Origin: a virus
Length of the DNA: 55,449 nt
Strand: one strand, 5' to 3'
IMG/VR virus record: IMGVR_UViG_3300028417_000005
Span: 1-55,449 of that record
Shown here: positions 47,403 to 53,718 of the stretch, piece after piece
How the letters are laid out: the number at the start of each line of letters is the position of its first letter
Numbering within the stretch: position 1 is the stretch's first letter
Program-made: the position numbers and the translations under genes
The notes under the pieces: model-generated
Told to the model about the DNA's origin: nothing
Databases searched by the model: none
What the model saw: the letters and a program-made list of their open reading frames with translations, nothing else

Positions 47403-47412
47403 AATATTAACT

Positions 47413-47601
47413 TTAAAAAGGATTTTCTGTATATGTAAACCCATCACTAAACCATTGGTTCCAAAATGTCTTTACATTTGTATTATTTAAAATCGTCAAC
47501 TTGTCAGTAGAGAAGATCTTAGGCATATTATTTTCAATTGCATATTTATGTGGTATCATAGATAAATTTTTATCTGAATTATATTTAGATACATTAAACA
47601 T
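47413..47601 (-). CDS. Array B unit 14 (62 residues)
   Basis: Start MFNVSKY as in unit 10; MIPHKYA, KLTIL, TFWNQW. The frame passes the normal stop and adds a dozen residues (ending TENPF), leaving a 10-base gap before unit 15. Looks like a unit with a mutated ending. Confidence 0.68.
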   Translation of the reverse strand: MFNVSKYNSDKNLSMIPHKYAIENNMPKIFSTDKLTILNNTNVKTFWNQWFSDGFTYTENPF

Positions 47602-47761
47602 ATCTCTTCCAAAAAGATTGATATAATAAATATTCATTCAAATTTAATCTTCCAGTTGATTTATCATTATTTGTCATAGTACCAAGACCCAACATATAAA
47701 TATGTTGGGTTAAGCCGTCATTATCTGTCCTCCAAAAATATGTTTTTATATATTTAATCAT
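47594..47761 (-). CDS. Array B unit 13 (55 residues)
   Basis: Start MIKYIKTYFWR, where an extra FW near the start suggests fusion with a former unit end. LTQHIYML, GRLNLN, end SFWKRYV. 8-base overlaps on both sides. Confidence 0.72.
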   Translation of the reverse strand: MIKYIKTYFWRTDNDGLTQHIYMLGLGTMTNNDKSTGRLNLNEYLLYQSFWKRYV

Positions 47762-47855
47762 AACATCTCCAAAAAATTTTTCTATATAATATATTATATC
47801 TAGAGTCATATTTATTGATACTTTTCATTTGATTTGAATTAACTTTTTTAAACAT
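47754..47855 (-). CDS. Array B unit 12 (33 residues, shortened)
   Basis: Begins MFKKV like unit 7 and ends KIFWRCYD. It lacks the His-Ile-Tyr part, so an internal deletion is likely. Junction overlaps are intact, which would keep ribosomes moving through the array. Confidence 0.62.
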   Translation of the reverse strand: MFKKVNSNQMKSINKYDSRYNILYRKIFWRCYD

Positions 47856-48042
47856 TATATTTATTCCATTTATCCATGCTTTGTTGTATTGATTTGCTAT
47901 TGCTCCAAAAACTATAATATGATAATTTATTTAACATATTAAATCTAAATACAACATAGCCATCAGAATTAAATCCTTTATATTTATGCTTTATAAACAA
48001 AGTAGAACCATTATGTGATATCTTATCTATATTTTTAATCAT
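47848..48042 (-). CDS. Array B unit 11 (64 residues)
   Basis: Has FIKHKY, VFRFNM and two ends in tandem: SFWSNS and then DKWNKYNV. This looks like loss of one stop between two units. Starts ATGATTAAAA, 5 bases after the stop of unit 10. Confidence 0.7.
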   Translation of the reverse strand: MIKNIDKISHNGSTLFIKHKYKGFNSDGYVVFRFNMLNKLSYYSFWSNSKSIQQSMDKWNKYNV

Positions 48043-48047
48043 TACAT

Positions 48048-48176
48048 TTACCTCATATATTGGTTCCAGAAAGCTTTTTTATTTGTATCATTTATAATTG
48101 TTAGTTTATTACCACTATGTTTATGAGATATCATATAAAAGCTTGTTGCTGCCGTATATTTAAATACATTAAACAT
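48048..48176 (-). CDS. Array B unit 10 (42 residues)
   Basis: Start MFNVFKY, ISHKHSG, KLTII, end AFWNQYMR. The usual Val-stop is replaced by Met-Arg-stop; the following ATG is 5 bases on. Confidence 0.68.
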   Translation of the reverse strand: MFNVFKYTAATSFYMISHKHSGNKLTIINDTNKKAFWNQYMR

Positions 48177-48303
48177 ATTCATTCCAAAACATTGCTCTAT
48201 AAAAATTGTCTTCAACATTAATTTTAAGATTTATAGAAACATATTCCCTAGATGCTTTAAATATACTTTTAAACATTATATTTATTCCTATATATTTTAG
48301 CAT
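48169..48303 (-). CDS. Array B unit 9 (44 residues, or 35 from ATG 48276)
   Basis: The first 9 codons (MLKYIGINI) look like a unit start joined straight to a unit end. The second ATG at 48276 has the regular GGAATAAATATA leader and begins MFKS. Ends MFWNEYV. A collapsed unit fused in front of a short one. Confidence 0.62.
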   Translation of the reverse strand: MLKYIGINIMFKSIFKASREYVSINLKINVEDNFYRAMFWNEYV

Positions 48304-48467
48304 TATCTGCCCCAGAAAGTTTTTATATATGAACATTTATTCGATAAGGCTAACCTATTATATGATTTATCACAATTTATAATAGTTGTATAAATCATAT
48401 AAGTATGTTGTATTAAATTACTATTTCTTGTATCTTGAATTGAGTATCTATTTATATTTTTAATCAT
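48303..48467 (-). CDS. Array B unit 8 (54 residues)
   Basis: Start MIKNINRYS, LIQHTYMI, NRLALS, end TFWGR followed at once by TAA. The next ATG shares one base with this stop (TAATG) instead of the 8-base overlap. Confidence 0.7.
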   Translation of the reverse strand: MIKNINRYSIQDTRNSNLIQHTYMIYTTIINCDKSYNRLALSNKCSYIKTFWGR

Positions 48468-48600
48468 ATTCACTCCAAAAAGATCTTTTATGTAATTTAT
48501 TATACATATATTCACATCTGTAAAAAACTAAAAAAATATTTTCTCCATAAATAGTTTTCATTCGATATCGAAAAGTATCTGAGCTAACTTTTTTAAACAT
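48460..48600 (-). CDS. Array B unit 7 (46 residues)
   Basis: Start MFKKVSS, YRMKTIYG, end SFWSEYD. The His-Ile-Tyr region is poorly kept. Overlaps units 6 and 8 by 8 bases each. Confidence 0.66.
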   Translation of the reverse strand: MFKKVSSDTFRYRMKTIYGENIFLVFYRCEYMYNKLHKRSFWSEYD

Positions 48601-48730
48601 CTCTATTCCAAAAAATTTTTCTGTGTAGTATATGTAATGATCTATCTTTAATATTACACTTCATTTTCTTTAATGATTTTTTATATCTATAATAAGAGAA
48701 CCCAACTCGCTTCTTAATCGCTTTATGCAT
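48593..48730 (-). CDS. Array B unit 6 (45 residues)
   Basis: Very basic (Lys/Arg about one third) and divergent, with LHILHRK and end IFWNRDV. It has its own strong GGAGGAG site 18 bases after the stop of unit 5. Possibly a nucleic-acid-binding variant or a foreign insert using array ends. Confidence 0.64.
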   Translation of the reverse strand: MHKAIKKRVGFSYYRYKKSLKKMKCNIKDRSLHILHRKIFWNRDV

Positions 48731-48748
48731 AACTCCTCCAATATATTT

Positions 48749-48892
48749 TTAAATATATCTATATTGGTTCCAAAATAATTTTTTAGGTCCATAGGCATTA
48801 AAAAACCTATAGTCATATGTTACATTTGCATATTTAAATCCATTATTATAATAATCATACAACTTGTTATAACCTTTATAAACGATAAACAT
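48749..48892 (-). CDS. Array B unit 5 (47 residues)
   Basis: Tyr/Asn-rich, YDYRFFN in the middle, LFWNQYRYI end. The start lies 17 bases inside unit 4. No clear His-Ile-Tyr. Confidence 0.64.
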   Translation of the reverse strand: MFIVYKGYNKLYDYYNNGFKYANVTYDYRFFNAYGPKKLFWNQYRYI

Positions 48893-49031
48893 ATTTATTC
48901 CAATATAATTTATCTATTAAAATAATCCTATTAAAGTTATTTGTAAAATCCAATCTAGAGCCATTATAGGTATATGAATATTTAAATGTTAATTTATTAG
49001 ATATTTTATTATTAATAAGTCTTTTATACAT
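48876..49031 (-). CDS. Array B unit 4 (51 residues)
   Basis: The first 22 residues equal those of unit 3 apart from position 2, from a 56-base perfect DNA repeat (48970-49025 and 49109-49164). The second half (SRLDFT, LYWNKYVYRL) differs. Tyr-Trp replaces Phe-Trp. Confidence 0.68.
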   Translation of the reverse strand: MYKRLINNKISNKLTFKYSYTYNGSRLDFTNNFNRIILIDKLYWNKYVYRL

Positions 49032-49170
49032 AACTATTCCAGCGATTCCAACTAAGATGATATCTATTAGATAAATAATATGAAATATTTAATCTACTAT
49101 CATTATAAGTATATGAATATTTAAATGTTAATTTATTAGATATTTTATTATTAATAAGTCTTTTGAACAT
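49024..49170 (-). CDS. Array B unit 3 (48 residues), a mosaic of units 2 and 4
   Basis: N-terminal half identical to unit 4, C-terminal half like unit 2 (SRLNISYYL...WNRWNSYV against YRLNISYHL...WDRWSKYV). Shows shuffling of halves between neighbours. 8-base overlap with unit 4. Confidence 0.7.
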   Translation of the reverse strand: MFKRLINNKISNKLTFKYSYTYNDSRLNISYYLSNRYHLSWNRWNSYV

Positions 49171-49273
49171 ATTTACTCCAACGATCCCAACGAAGATGAC
49201 CTCTATTGAATAAATGATATGAAATATTTAATCTATAAACACCATATTTATAATTATTAATTTTTTTATACAT
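49151..49273 (-). CDS. Array B unit 2 (40 residues)
   Basis: Start MYKKINN, YRLNIS, then RWDRWSKYV with Arg-Trp in place of Phe-Trp, running on four residues past the motif. Short N-terminal part without His-Ile-Tyr. Confidence 0.62.
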   Translation of the reverse strand: MYKKINNYKYGVYRLNISYHLFNRGHLRWDRWSKYVQKTY

Positions 49274-49275
49274 AT

Positions 49276-49338
49276 CTATCCAAATCTATTATTTCTACGA
49301 TAAAGGCTAGAAGAGTATAATTTTATATTTTTAAGCAT
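49276..49338 (-). CDS. Array B unit 1 (20 residues, truncated)
   Basis: Begins MLKNIK and stops at TAG after RFG. In another frame the end reads DLDRYV, so a one-base change has broken the normal ending. It follows the E2-like gene within a few bases. Probably a decayed unit. Confidence 0.42.
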   Translation of the reverse strand: MLKNIKLYSSSLYRRNNRFG

Positions 49339-49343
49339 AGCAT

Positions 49344-50288
49344 TTATTTAATGCTAGCTAATAATAATTTATGATATATGTTAACATACCCTCTAGCTAT
49401 CGATAGAGACATTTTACTATCCCAGATAGTAGAGTTCATAGGACTATTTAAATTGCCGTATGATAGCTCTGAGATACCTATAATAGAGTTTTTAATATGA
49501 GAACCAGTACAAACACTACTTCCACTACTAGATACATTTGGATGCATTACATTTGATAGCAACGGCAACACATTGCCATCTTTTTTTGAGAACCACCCGT
49601 ATGTAGGTATGATTATACTACTATCTATCATACTTAGTTCAATTGACCAATTGTTTATTGTAGTTAGGCTACTACCATCTTGCATCTTGCAATTAAACAA
49701 CATCTCTTCAGCAATAGTAATTAGTTTGACATTATCGTCAACTTTGATATGGTATTCATCAATGTGATCTACAATTTCTCTCATCTCTTCTGGAGCCATT
49801 AGATACAACTCTGGGTCCTTGCTTTCATCAACTGATAATGATATATTTTTGACTTCCAAGGTCATAATAGCTTCTTCAGCTGTCTTTGTATGTTTCTTTA
49901 TTGGCTTAGTTGTGCTCAGATAAACAGCAACCTTTATGTTTGTTAGAGTTTTGAATTTGTTCAGTTTAGAAATGACATCATAAGATAATAAATTGTGAGG
50001 CTTATTATCATTGTCTATGAATATTAATCCATAGAATAGATCATTTTCCATACTTAATCTTAGTAGCTCTATCATACCATCGAAGTTTTTAGCCTTAAAC
50101 ATAGATATGTTAAAGTTAGGCATTTCACCTTTTGCATTTAATGACATATCTTTATTATCTATTGTTGTTTCATATATTCCGTAATCATACGAAATATTAT
50201 TTGACTTCACTATACCCTTGTTTTCAACGACATAGTTTTTAAATTCAGATATTTCGTCTGACAACATTTTATTTAACACTAGACTCAT
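49344..50288 (-). CDS. E2-like (ubiquitin-conjugating fold) protein
   Basis: 314 residues; the second ATG (50288) is preferred, with GGAG 5 bases upstream. The C-terminal part has the E2 signature: His249-Pro250-Asn251, a SSSGS loop, and Cys260 as the catalytic position (HPNVSSSGSSVC). 'STIIIPTYGWF'-like strands precede it. The N-terminal 200 residues are extra and not recognised. This matches E2-like proteins of bacterial PRTRC-type systems (protein B). It would accept a ubiquitin-like modifier from the E1-like enzyme encoded two genes upstream. Confidence 0.78.
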   Translation of the reverse strand: MSLVLNKMLSDEISEFKNYVVENKGIVKSNNISYDYGIYETTIDNKDMSLNAKGEMPNFNISMFKAKNFDGMIELLRLSMENDLFYGLIFIDNDNKPHNLLSYDVISKLNKFKTLTNIKVAVYLSTTKPIKKHTKTAEEAIMTLEVKNISLSVDESKDPELYLMAPEEMREIVDHIDEYHIKVDDNVKLITIAEEMLFNCKMQDGSSLTTINNWSIELSMIDSSIIIPTYGWFSKKDGNVLPLLSNVMHPNVSSSGSSVCTGSHIKNSIIGISELSYGNLNSPMNSTIWDSKMSLSIARGYVNIYHKLLLASIK

Positions 50289-50310
50289 CATGTCTCCTTT
50301 TAATTTTGGT

Positions 50311-50337
50311 CTAGCATAGGGACGAACCCTATACTAG
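50311..50337 (-). promoter_or_regulatory. Hairpin between the 183-residue and E2-like genes
   Basis: CTAGcATAGGG (50311-50321) and CCCTATaCTAG (50327-50337) pair with one mismatch around ACGAA. The stop codon of the upstream gene is inside it. No T-run, so translation control or RNA processing is likelier than termination. Confidence 0.55.
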
Positions 50338-50880
50338 CTTTTCTTTGTTGGCATAAGCAACACTTAGTAGCTTGTAGTCTGTAGCTACAAGTTTAACCTT
50401 CTCTATCTCTAGATTAAAGATGTCATTCCCTACATTTATGTCTTTTAAAGCGTGTAGTTTCTTGCTGATAGCTTTTACACTATTGCTTACAATCTCTAAC
50501 TTATCTTCTACAGTTAGGAAGTCTGTATCAACTGTTGTATCCATTTCTGGTTCTATAGTTGAATACATCTCTCTGATGCTTCTAATAGCATCTACTGCCT
50601 CTTGTAGCTTGTCTCCATCAGATACTGTTTGATCTGTTAAAATCTCAGTTAAACTTCTGTTAGAAGCTTTTTCTTGATCTTCTGCTCCAGAACCGCCACC
50701 TGATGATTTAATCTCTTCTTTACTTGAGATCACTACATTCACAGTTTGTGTGAATAAGTCGTTTGTTGATTTTACTTCAACACCGTTCTTAGTAGGCGTA
50801 ACCTCAACCTCTGGTATAATACTATCTAATGTAGCATTGTCGATTCTGTTCTGAGCCTCAATGGCTTGTGCAATGTTCAT
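50329..50880 (-). CDS. Unknown protein of the ubiquitin-like module, 183 residues
   Basis: ATG 50880 after AAAAGGG. N-terminal beta-containing part (about 25-55), a glycine linker (SSGGGSGAE, about 59-67), and an acidic helical C-terminus (70-183). Lying between E1 and E2 genes, it may be the modifier, a precursor cut at the glycine linker by the JAB protease, or a scaffold (PRTRC protein C- or E-like). No Gly-Gly terminus. Nothing in the sequence decides. Confidence 0.75.
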   Translation of the reverse strand: MNIAQAIEAQNRIDNATLDSIIPEVEVTPTKNGVEVKSTNDLFTQTVNVVISSKEEIKSSGGGSGAEDQEKASNRSLTEILTDQTVSDGDKLQEAVDAIRSIREMYSTIEPEMDTTVDTDFLTVEDKLEIVSNSVKAISKKLHALKDINVGNDIFNLEIEKVKLVATDYKLLSVAYANKEKLV

Positions 50881-50892
50881 ACTATCCCTTTT

Positions 50893-50960
50893 AAAAAAAA
50901 TGTAAGCACTATGGCTTCATAAATAAAACTATTAAAGTTCTCTTTATGAAAGCATAGTGC
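50893..50960 (-). terminator. Terminator/attenuator between E1-like and 183-residue genes
   Basis: Arms 50906-50923 and 50943-50960 pair at 16 of 18 positions (GCACTATG and TTCATAAA blocks, two mismatches) around a 19-base loop, followed on the minus strand by eight T (complement of 50893-50900). It would lower expression of downstream genes relative to JAB and E1. Confidence 0.78.
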
Positions 50961-50981
50961 AATTGAAATACTAGGAAAGAC

Positions 50982-52073
50982 CTAATATTTCTTTAGCCAC
51001 TTGGCGACATCTGCCTTTTTGATCTTAAGAAGTTCTCTATTTTGCATTCTCTCGAATCCAATTATTGGATCTTCAATCCCCTCTATATTTACCTCTCCTT
51101 CATACTTTACTATATCAGCTACCTTTCGTCTGCCATCCTCAGATAGCAATGTTCTATATAGATTGCAGTATGTAAATATCCTTATCTCATCATAATCTGA
51201 TGATCTCATACTAGAACCCTTGCGTTCTTCCCAATGCTCCCATTCGGTCTTTAGCTTGTACATAGCATCAGAATAAGCACTATCTGTGCTGTCTAGCACT
51301 AAGTTAAACACTTTATGGAAGTCTCTTTTCCATTTATCTATCTCATTATACACTTTCCTAGCTTCGCTTTCACTATTAGGATCTAGGAAATCCATTAGCC
51401 ATTGACTAGCCATATGCGTAGCTGGAAGCATAAAGTTTAGATCTATCTTGCCATATGATTCATTGACTATTGATGTTTCTGCGACAGGTTTCTCACATAG
51501 CTTAATGATGAGCTCATCATCTTTGTGAGTTATCGTTATAAAAGGTATTGCACCACTATGCAAAACCTTTCTTGTTCTTATATCCATAGCTCCTATTGGC
51601 AGAGCCATAGTCTGCTTGTTGTGACATCCTTCTAAGAACAATGGTTCAATAAAGTCTGTTTCTAGCTTATGGTTGGTTCCCCATTGTCTAAGGGAATCTT
51701 GCTTTAGTGTTGATTTGAGATCACCAACCGATATTGGAATTCTTGGCATATTGCTAAGCTCCCACTTATCGTGTTCGAAGAAGTTGATATTATCTTTATC
51801 TTCTCCAAATGTATAATTTCTTAACATATAGAGCAAATTAGAACCAACACCACCAACACCAACTATCTCTGGAATTGTTGATGTATCTCCATTTTCTGTT
51901 TTATTGCTAATATGCAATTGTTTCATTTTTGGCTCTAAGAACTTAGCATATTTTTTATTGTATGCTGGATTTAAAATAGTATCAGAAGATCTATTTATAA
52001 CCATATCTAAACATTCGTTCGGATTTGTATATTTTTCTTCTAGCTTTATTTTTAGAAAATCTTTTATATCCAT
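50982..52073 (-). CDS. E1-like (ThiF/MoeB family) adenylyltransferase
   Basis: 363 residues. The nucleotide-binding loop GVGGVGSN (72-79) and the second motif FEHDKWELSNMPRI (Glu100, Asp102, Glu105, Asn108, Arg111) are the ThiF/E1 hallmarks. The remaining 200 residues are helical with no C-terminal ubiquitin-fold domain. Cysteines at 149, 192 and others could be the thioester site; I cannot choose. It would activate the C-terminus of a ubiquitin-like protein. Start ATG 52073 with AAGGA upstream lies 83 bases inside the JAB gene. Confidence 0.87.
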   Translation of the reverse strand: MDIKDFLKIKLEEKYTNPNECLDMVINRSSDTILNPAYNKKYAKFLEPKMKQLHISNKTENGDTSTIPEIVGVGGVGSNLLYMLRNYTFGEDKDNINFFEHDKWELSNMPRIPISVGDLKSTLKQDSLRQWGTNHKLETDFIEPLFLEGCHNKQTMALPIGAMDIRTRKVLHSGAIPFITITHKDDELIIKLCEKPVAETSIVNESYGKIDLNFMLPATHMASQWLMDFLDPNSESEARKVYNEIDKWKRDFHKVFNLVLDSTDSAYSDAMYKLKTEWEHWEERKGSSMRSSDYDEIRIFTYCNLYRTLLSEDGRRKVADIVKYEGEVNIEGIEDPIIGFERMQNRELLKIKKADVAKWLKKY

Positions 52074-52602
52074 AGTGTGTTTCCTTGTTTTTTGTTTTTA
52101 TGTCATCTTGTGTGACATTTATGATTGGCTTAAATGCACTTAGCTTAACAGGGGTAGCTATATCATATGTATACTTACCAGATACAACCTTTCTCCTTTT
52201 CGCATTATAGAATTCTCCATTGAACCCAAATAACATATTCGAACCAATGCCATCTCCATAATCTGGTTTCAGCAATCCATCTTCATCTGTATGTGAGAAC
52301 CCCATAACACCAATTGGATGTGTATGAAGATTATCACATAAACTCATAGATAAAACATTAAAGCCCATAGACTTTAGTTCATCTATCTTTTGTGATATAA
52401 GATTTCTATCAAGACCTTCTATCACAGACTTGACCATAGTAGTCATTACAGAACCAGATGCAGACTTCTGATTGTGCATATAATACAATATAGGTATTAT
52501 ATGCTTGCATTCTGTTTCAACTGAAACATACTCAATTCTAAGCTCACGATCTTGTATGAAAAGATCTATTATATCTTTTGGCGGTATCACTATTTTATAC
52601 AC
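51991..52602 (-). CDS. JAB/JAMM-domain isopeptidase
   Basis: 203 residues, GTG start at 52602 inside the last array A unit. The JAMM zinc motif is complete: His93-Thr-His95-Pro, seven residues, Ser103-x-x-Asp106. JAB proteases remove or mature ubiquitin-like proteins. The basic C-terminal tail (from about 165, KNKARRKIYK) is encoded in the part overlapping the E1-like gene. In PRTRC-type systems a JAB protein (protein A) sits with ThiF and E2 proteins, as here. Confidence 0.85.
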   Translation of the reverse strand: MYKIVIPPKDIIDLFIQDRELRIEYVSVETECKHIIPILYYMHNQKSASGSVMTTMVKSVIEGLDRNLISQKIDELKSMGFNVLSMSLCDNLHTHPIGVMGFSHTDEDGLLKPDYGDGIGSNMLFGFNGEFYNAKRRKVVSGKYTYDIATPVKLSAFKPIINVTQDDIKTKNKETHYGYKRFSKNKARRKIYKSERMFRYGYK

Positions 52603-52799
52603 ATTCGTATCCTTTTTTTTAGTTTAATATATTTGTCTTTTTGCACCTCAGTATATTTACTCCAGAACAATATATCATTAAGATTATTATCAATACTTAA
52701 TCTAATATCATCATTTGAATCATAATAAATATGAAATATATATAAACCACCACTATAATCATATTTAGAGTCATGTGTTTCTAAGTCATATCTAAACAT
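52590..52799 (-). CDS. Array A unit 9 (69 residues), with extended basic tail
   Basis: MFRYDLETHD start, FHIYYD, DIRLSIDNN, ILFWSKYT and then a Lys/Arg-rich tail of about 19 residues in place of Val-stop. The tail carries the AAAAAAAGG site of the JAB gene, so the end was reshaped to start a different gene. Its first residues repeat unit 7 (MFRYDL). Confidence 0.75.
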   Translation of the reverse strand: MFRYDLETHDSKYDYSGGLYIFHIYYDSNDDIRLSIDNNLNDILFWSKYTEVQKDKYIKLKKRIRMCIK

Positions 52800-52935
52800 A
52801 TTCTCTCCAAAATTGTATATTAGTAATACGCCAGCTCATTGCTAACCTATAGCAAATAAATTTATCACAATAAATATGATTTAAACAATTATAATCATAT
52901 TTATATCCATGTGTTTCTAATTCATAATTAAACAT
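52792..52935 (-). CDS. Array A unit 8 (47 residues)
   Basis: MFNYELETHG start (compare unit 9), CLNHIYCD, YRLAMS, QFWREYV end. 8-base overlaps at both ends. Confidence 0.75.
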   Translation of the reverse strand: MFNYELETHGYKYDYNCLNHIYCDKFICYRLAMSWRITNIQFWREYV

Positions 52936-53077
52936 ATTCATTCCAGAACCATATTTTATCGAGTGGATTTTTTATATTAAGTATATATTCAGTAGATGAA
53001 GTATTATATATATGACATAAATAGTGACACAAGTTAGTGCTGTTGGATCTCTGTCCATGTAAGTCATATCTAAACAT
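52928..53077 (-). CDS. Array A unit 7 (49 residues)
   Basis: MFRYDLHGQR start, LCHIYN, YILNI with Arg lost, LDKIWFWNEYV end. Extra Cys/His pairs (CHYLCH) in the middle could bind a metal. Confidence 0.74.
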   Translation of the reverse strand: MFRYDLHGQRSNSTNLCHYLCHIYNTSSTEYILNIKNPLDKIWFWNEYV

Positions 53078-53201
53078 ATCTACTCCAAAACAATAGATCA
53101 TCAAGGTCATTATCTATGCTTAACCTAATGTCATTAATTGGATTAAAATAAATATGAGATACATAAAGACTTACAAACGAAAAGATATCCATTTTAAACA
53201 T
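53070..53201 (-). CDS. Array A unit 6 (43 residues)
   Basis: MFKMDIFSF start, VSHIYFN, DIRLSIDNDLDD, LFWSRYV end. The DIRLSIDN block is shared with unit 9, so these are close relatives with different N-termini. Confidence 0.75.
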   Translation of the reverse strand: MFKMDIFSFVSLYVSHIYFNPINDIRLSIDNDLDDLLFWSRYV

Positions 53202-53313
53202 ATGCACTCCAGAAATTTTCAAAGCATAAAAAATTTAAACGCTCATTACATTTGAAATTATATTTATAATAAAGTTCATTACTTCTAGCTAAATATATAT
53301 ATGATTTAAACAT
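53194..53313 (-). CDS. Array A unit 5 (39 residues)
   Basis: Short unit, MFKSYIYL start, KYNFKCNERLNF, NFWSAYV end. His-Ile-Tyr is missing; Arg-Leu and the FW ending remain. Confidence 0.7.
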   Translation of the reverse strand: MFKSYIYLARSNELYYKYNFKCNERLNFLCFENFWSAYV

Positions 53314-53446
53314 ATTCGTTCCAAAAATCAAATTTATCTAAATATTTGCTAAGAGTAAATCTATTTTTTCTTGGGAAAAAAATAGTATGTTTATGTTTAA
53401 TGTTAGTGATACTGTCCAACCTACCATATATACTAATTTTAAACAT
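53306..53446 (-). CDS. Array A unit 4 (46 residues)
   Basis: MFKISIYGR start, IKHKHTIFF, NRFTLS, FDFWNEYV end. Lys replaces Ile in the His motif, as in several array B units. Confidence 0.73.
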   Translation of the reverse strand: MFKISIYGRLDSITNIKHKHTIFFPRKNRFTLSKYLDKFDFWNEYV

Positions 53447-53588
53447 ATGTCCTCCAAAATAATACCTTATCTAGCTTTCTGCCCATATTAAATTTAGATT
53501 CAATATCTAAACTACAATAAATATGATTTATGTAACCAGATTCTCTAATATTATTATATTTTTGTGCATATACATCATTTTTAAACAT
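53439..53588 (-). CDS. Array A unit 3 (49 residues)
   Basis: MFKNDVYAQ start, YINHIYCS, SKFNMG, LDKVLFWRTYV end. The junction GGAGGACATATG gives the next unit the strongest ribosome-binding site of this array. Confidence 0.75.
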   Translation of the reverse strand: MFKNDVYAQKYNNIRESGYINHIYCSLDIESKFNMGRKLDKVLFWRTYV

Positions 53589-53718
53589 ATTTATTCCAGA
53601 ATTGTATATTATCAAGTAAATTACTTATCCCAAATCTATATTCAGAAGTTGAAATATAATAAATATGATGTATAGAATTATTATTGGATTCATGTTTATT
53701 TAAACTATTTTTAAACAT
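53581..53718 (-). CDS. Array A unit 2 (45 residues)
   Basis: MFKNSLNK start, IHHIYYIS, YRFGIS, LLDNIQFWNKYV end. Its ending closely resembles the LFDNILFWSKYV remnant behind RNAP2. Confidence 0.75.
   Translation of the reverse strand: MFKNSLNKHESNNNSIHHIYYISTSEYRFGISNLLDNIQFWNKYV

Larger units (their letters stand above)
46353..49338 (-). repeat. Array B: 21 tandem, overlapping, paralogous small genes
   Basis: Consensus of a full unit: Met-(Phe/Leu/Ile/Tyr)-(Lys/Arg/Asn) start; a middle Leu/Ile-x-x-His-(Ile/Lys)-Tyr; then Arg-(Leu/Phe)-x-(Ile/Leu); end Phe-Trp-x-x-Tyr-(Asn)-Val. Junction DNA reads like TTTTGGA(N)3-5AATAT(A)ATGTTTAA: it codes the Phe-Trp end and stop of one unit while its GGA and ATG start the next. 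12 of 20 internal junctions, and the junction to the helicase, overlap by exactly 8 bases (ATGNNTAA). Units diverge strongly in protein, the junction little. The DNA is visibly more AT-rich than flanking genes. Confidence 0.85.

Noticed and set aside
46353-49338. Longer small ORFs with a recurring KLFGENIM-like start (for example beginning at 46701, 47127, 47272)
   Set aside because: This motif is the conserved junction DNA read in the wrong frame. The ribosome-binding site and 8-base overlaps point to the later ATGTTTAAA starts.
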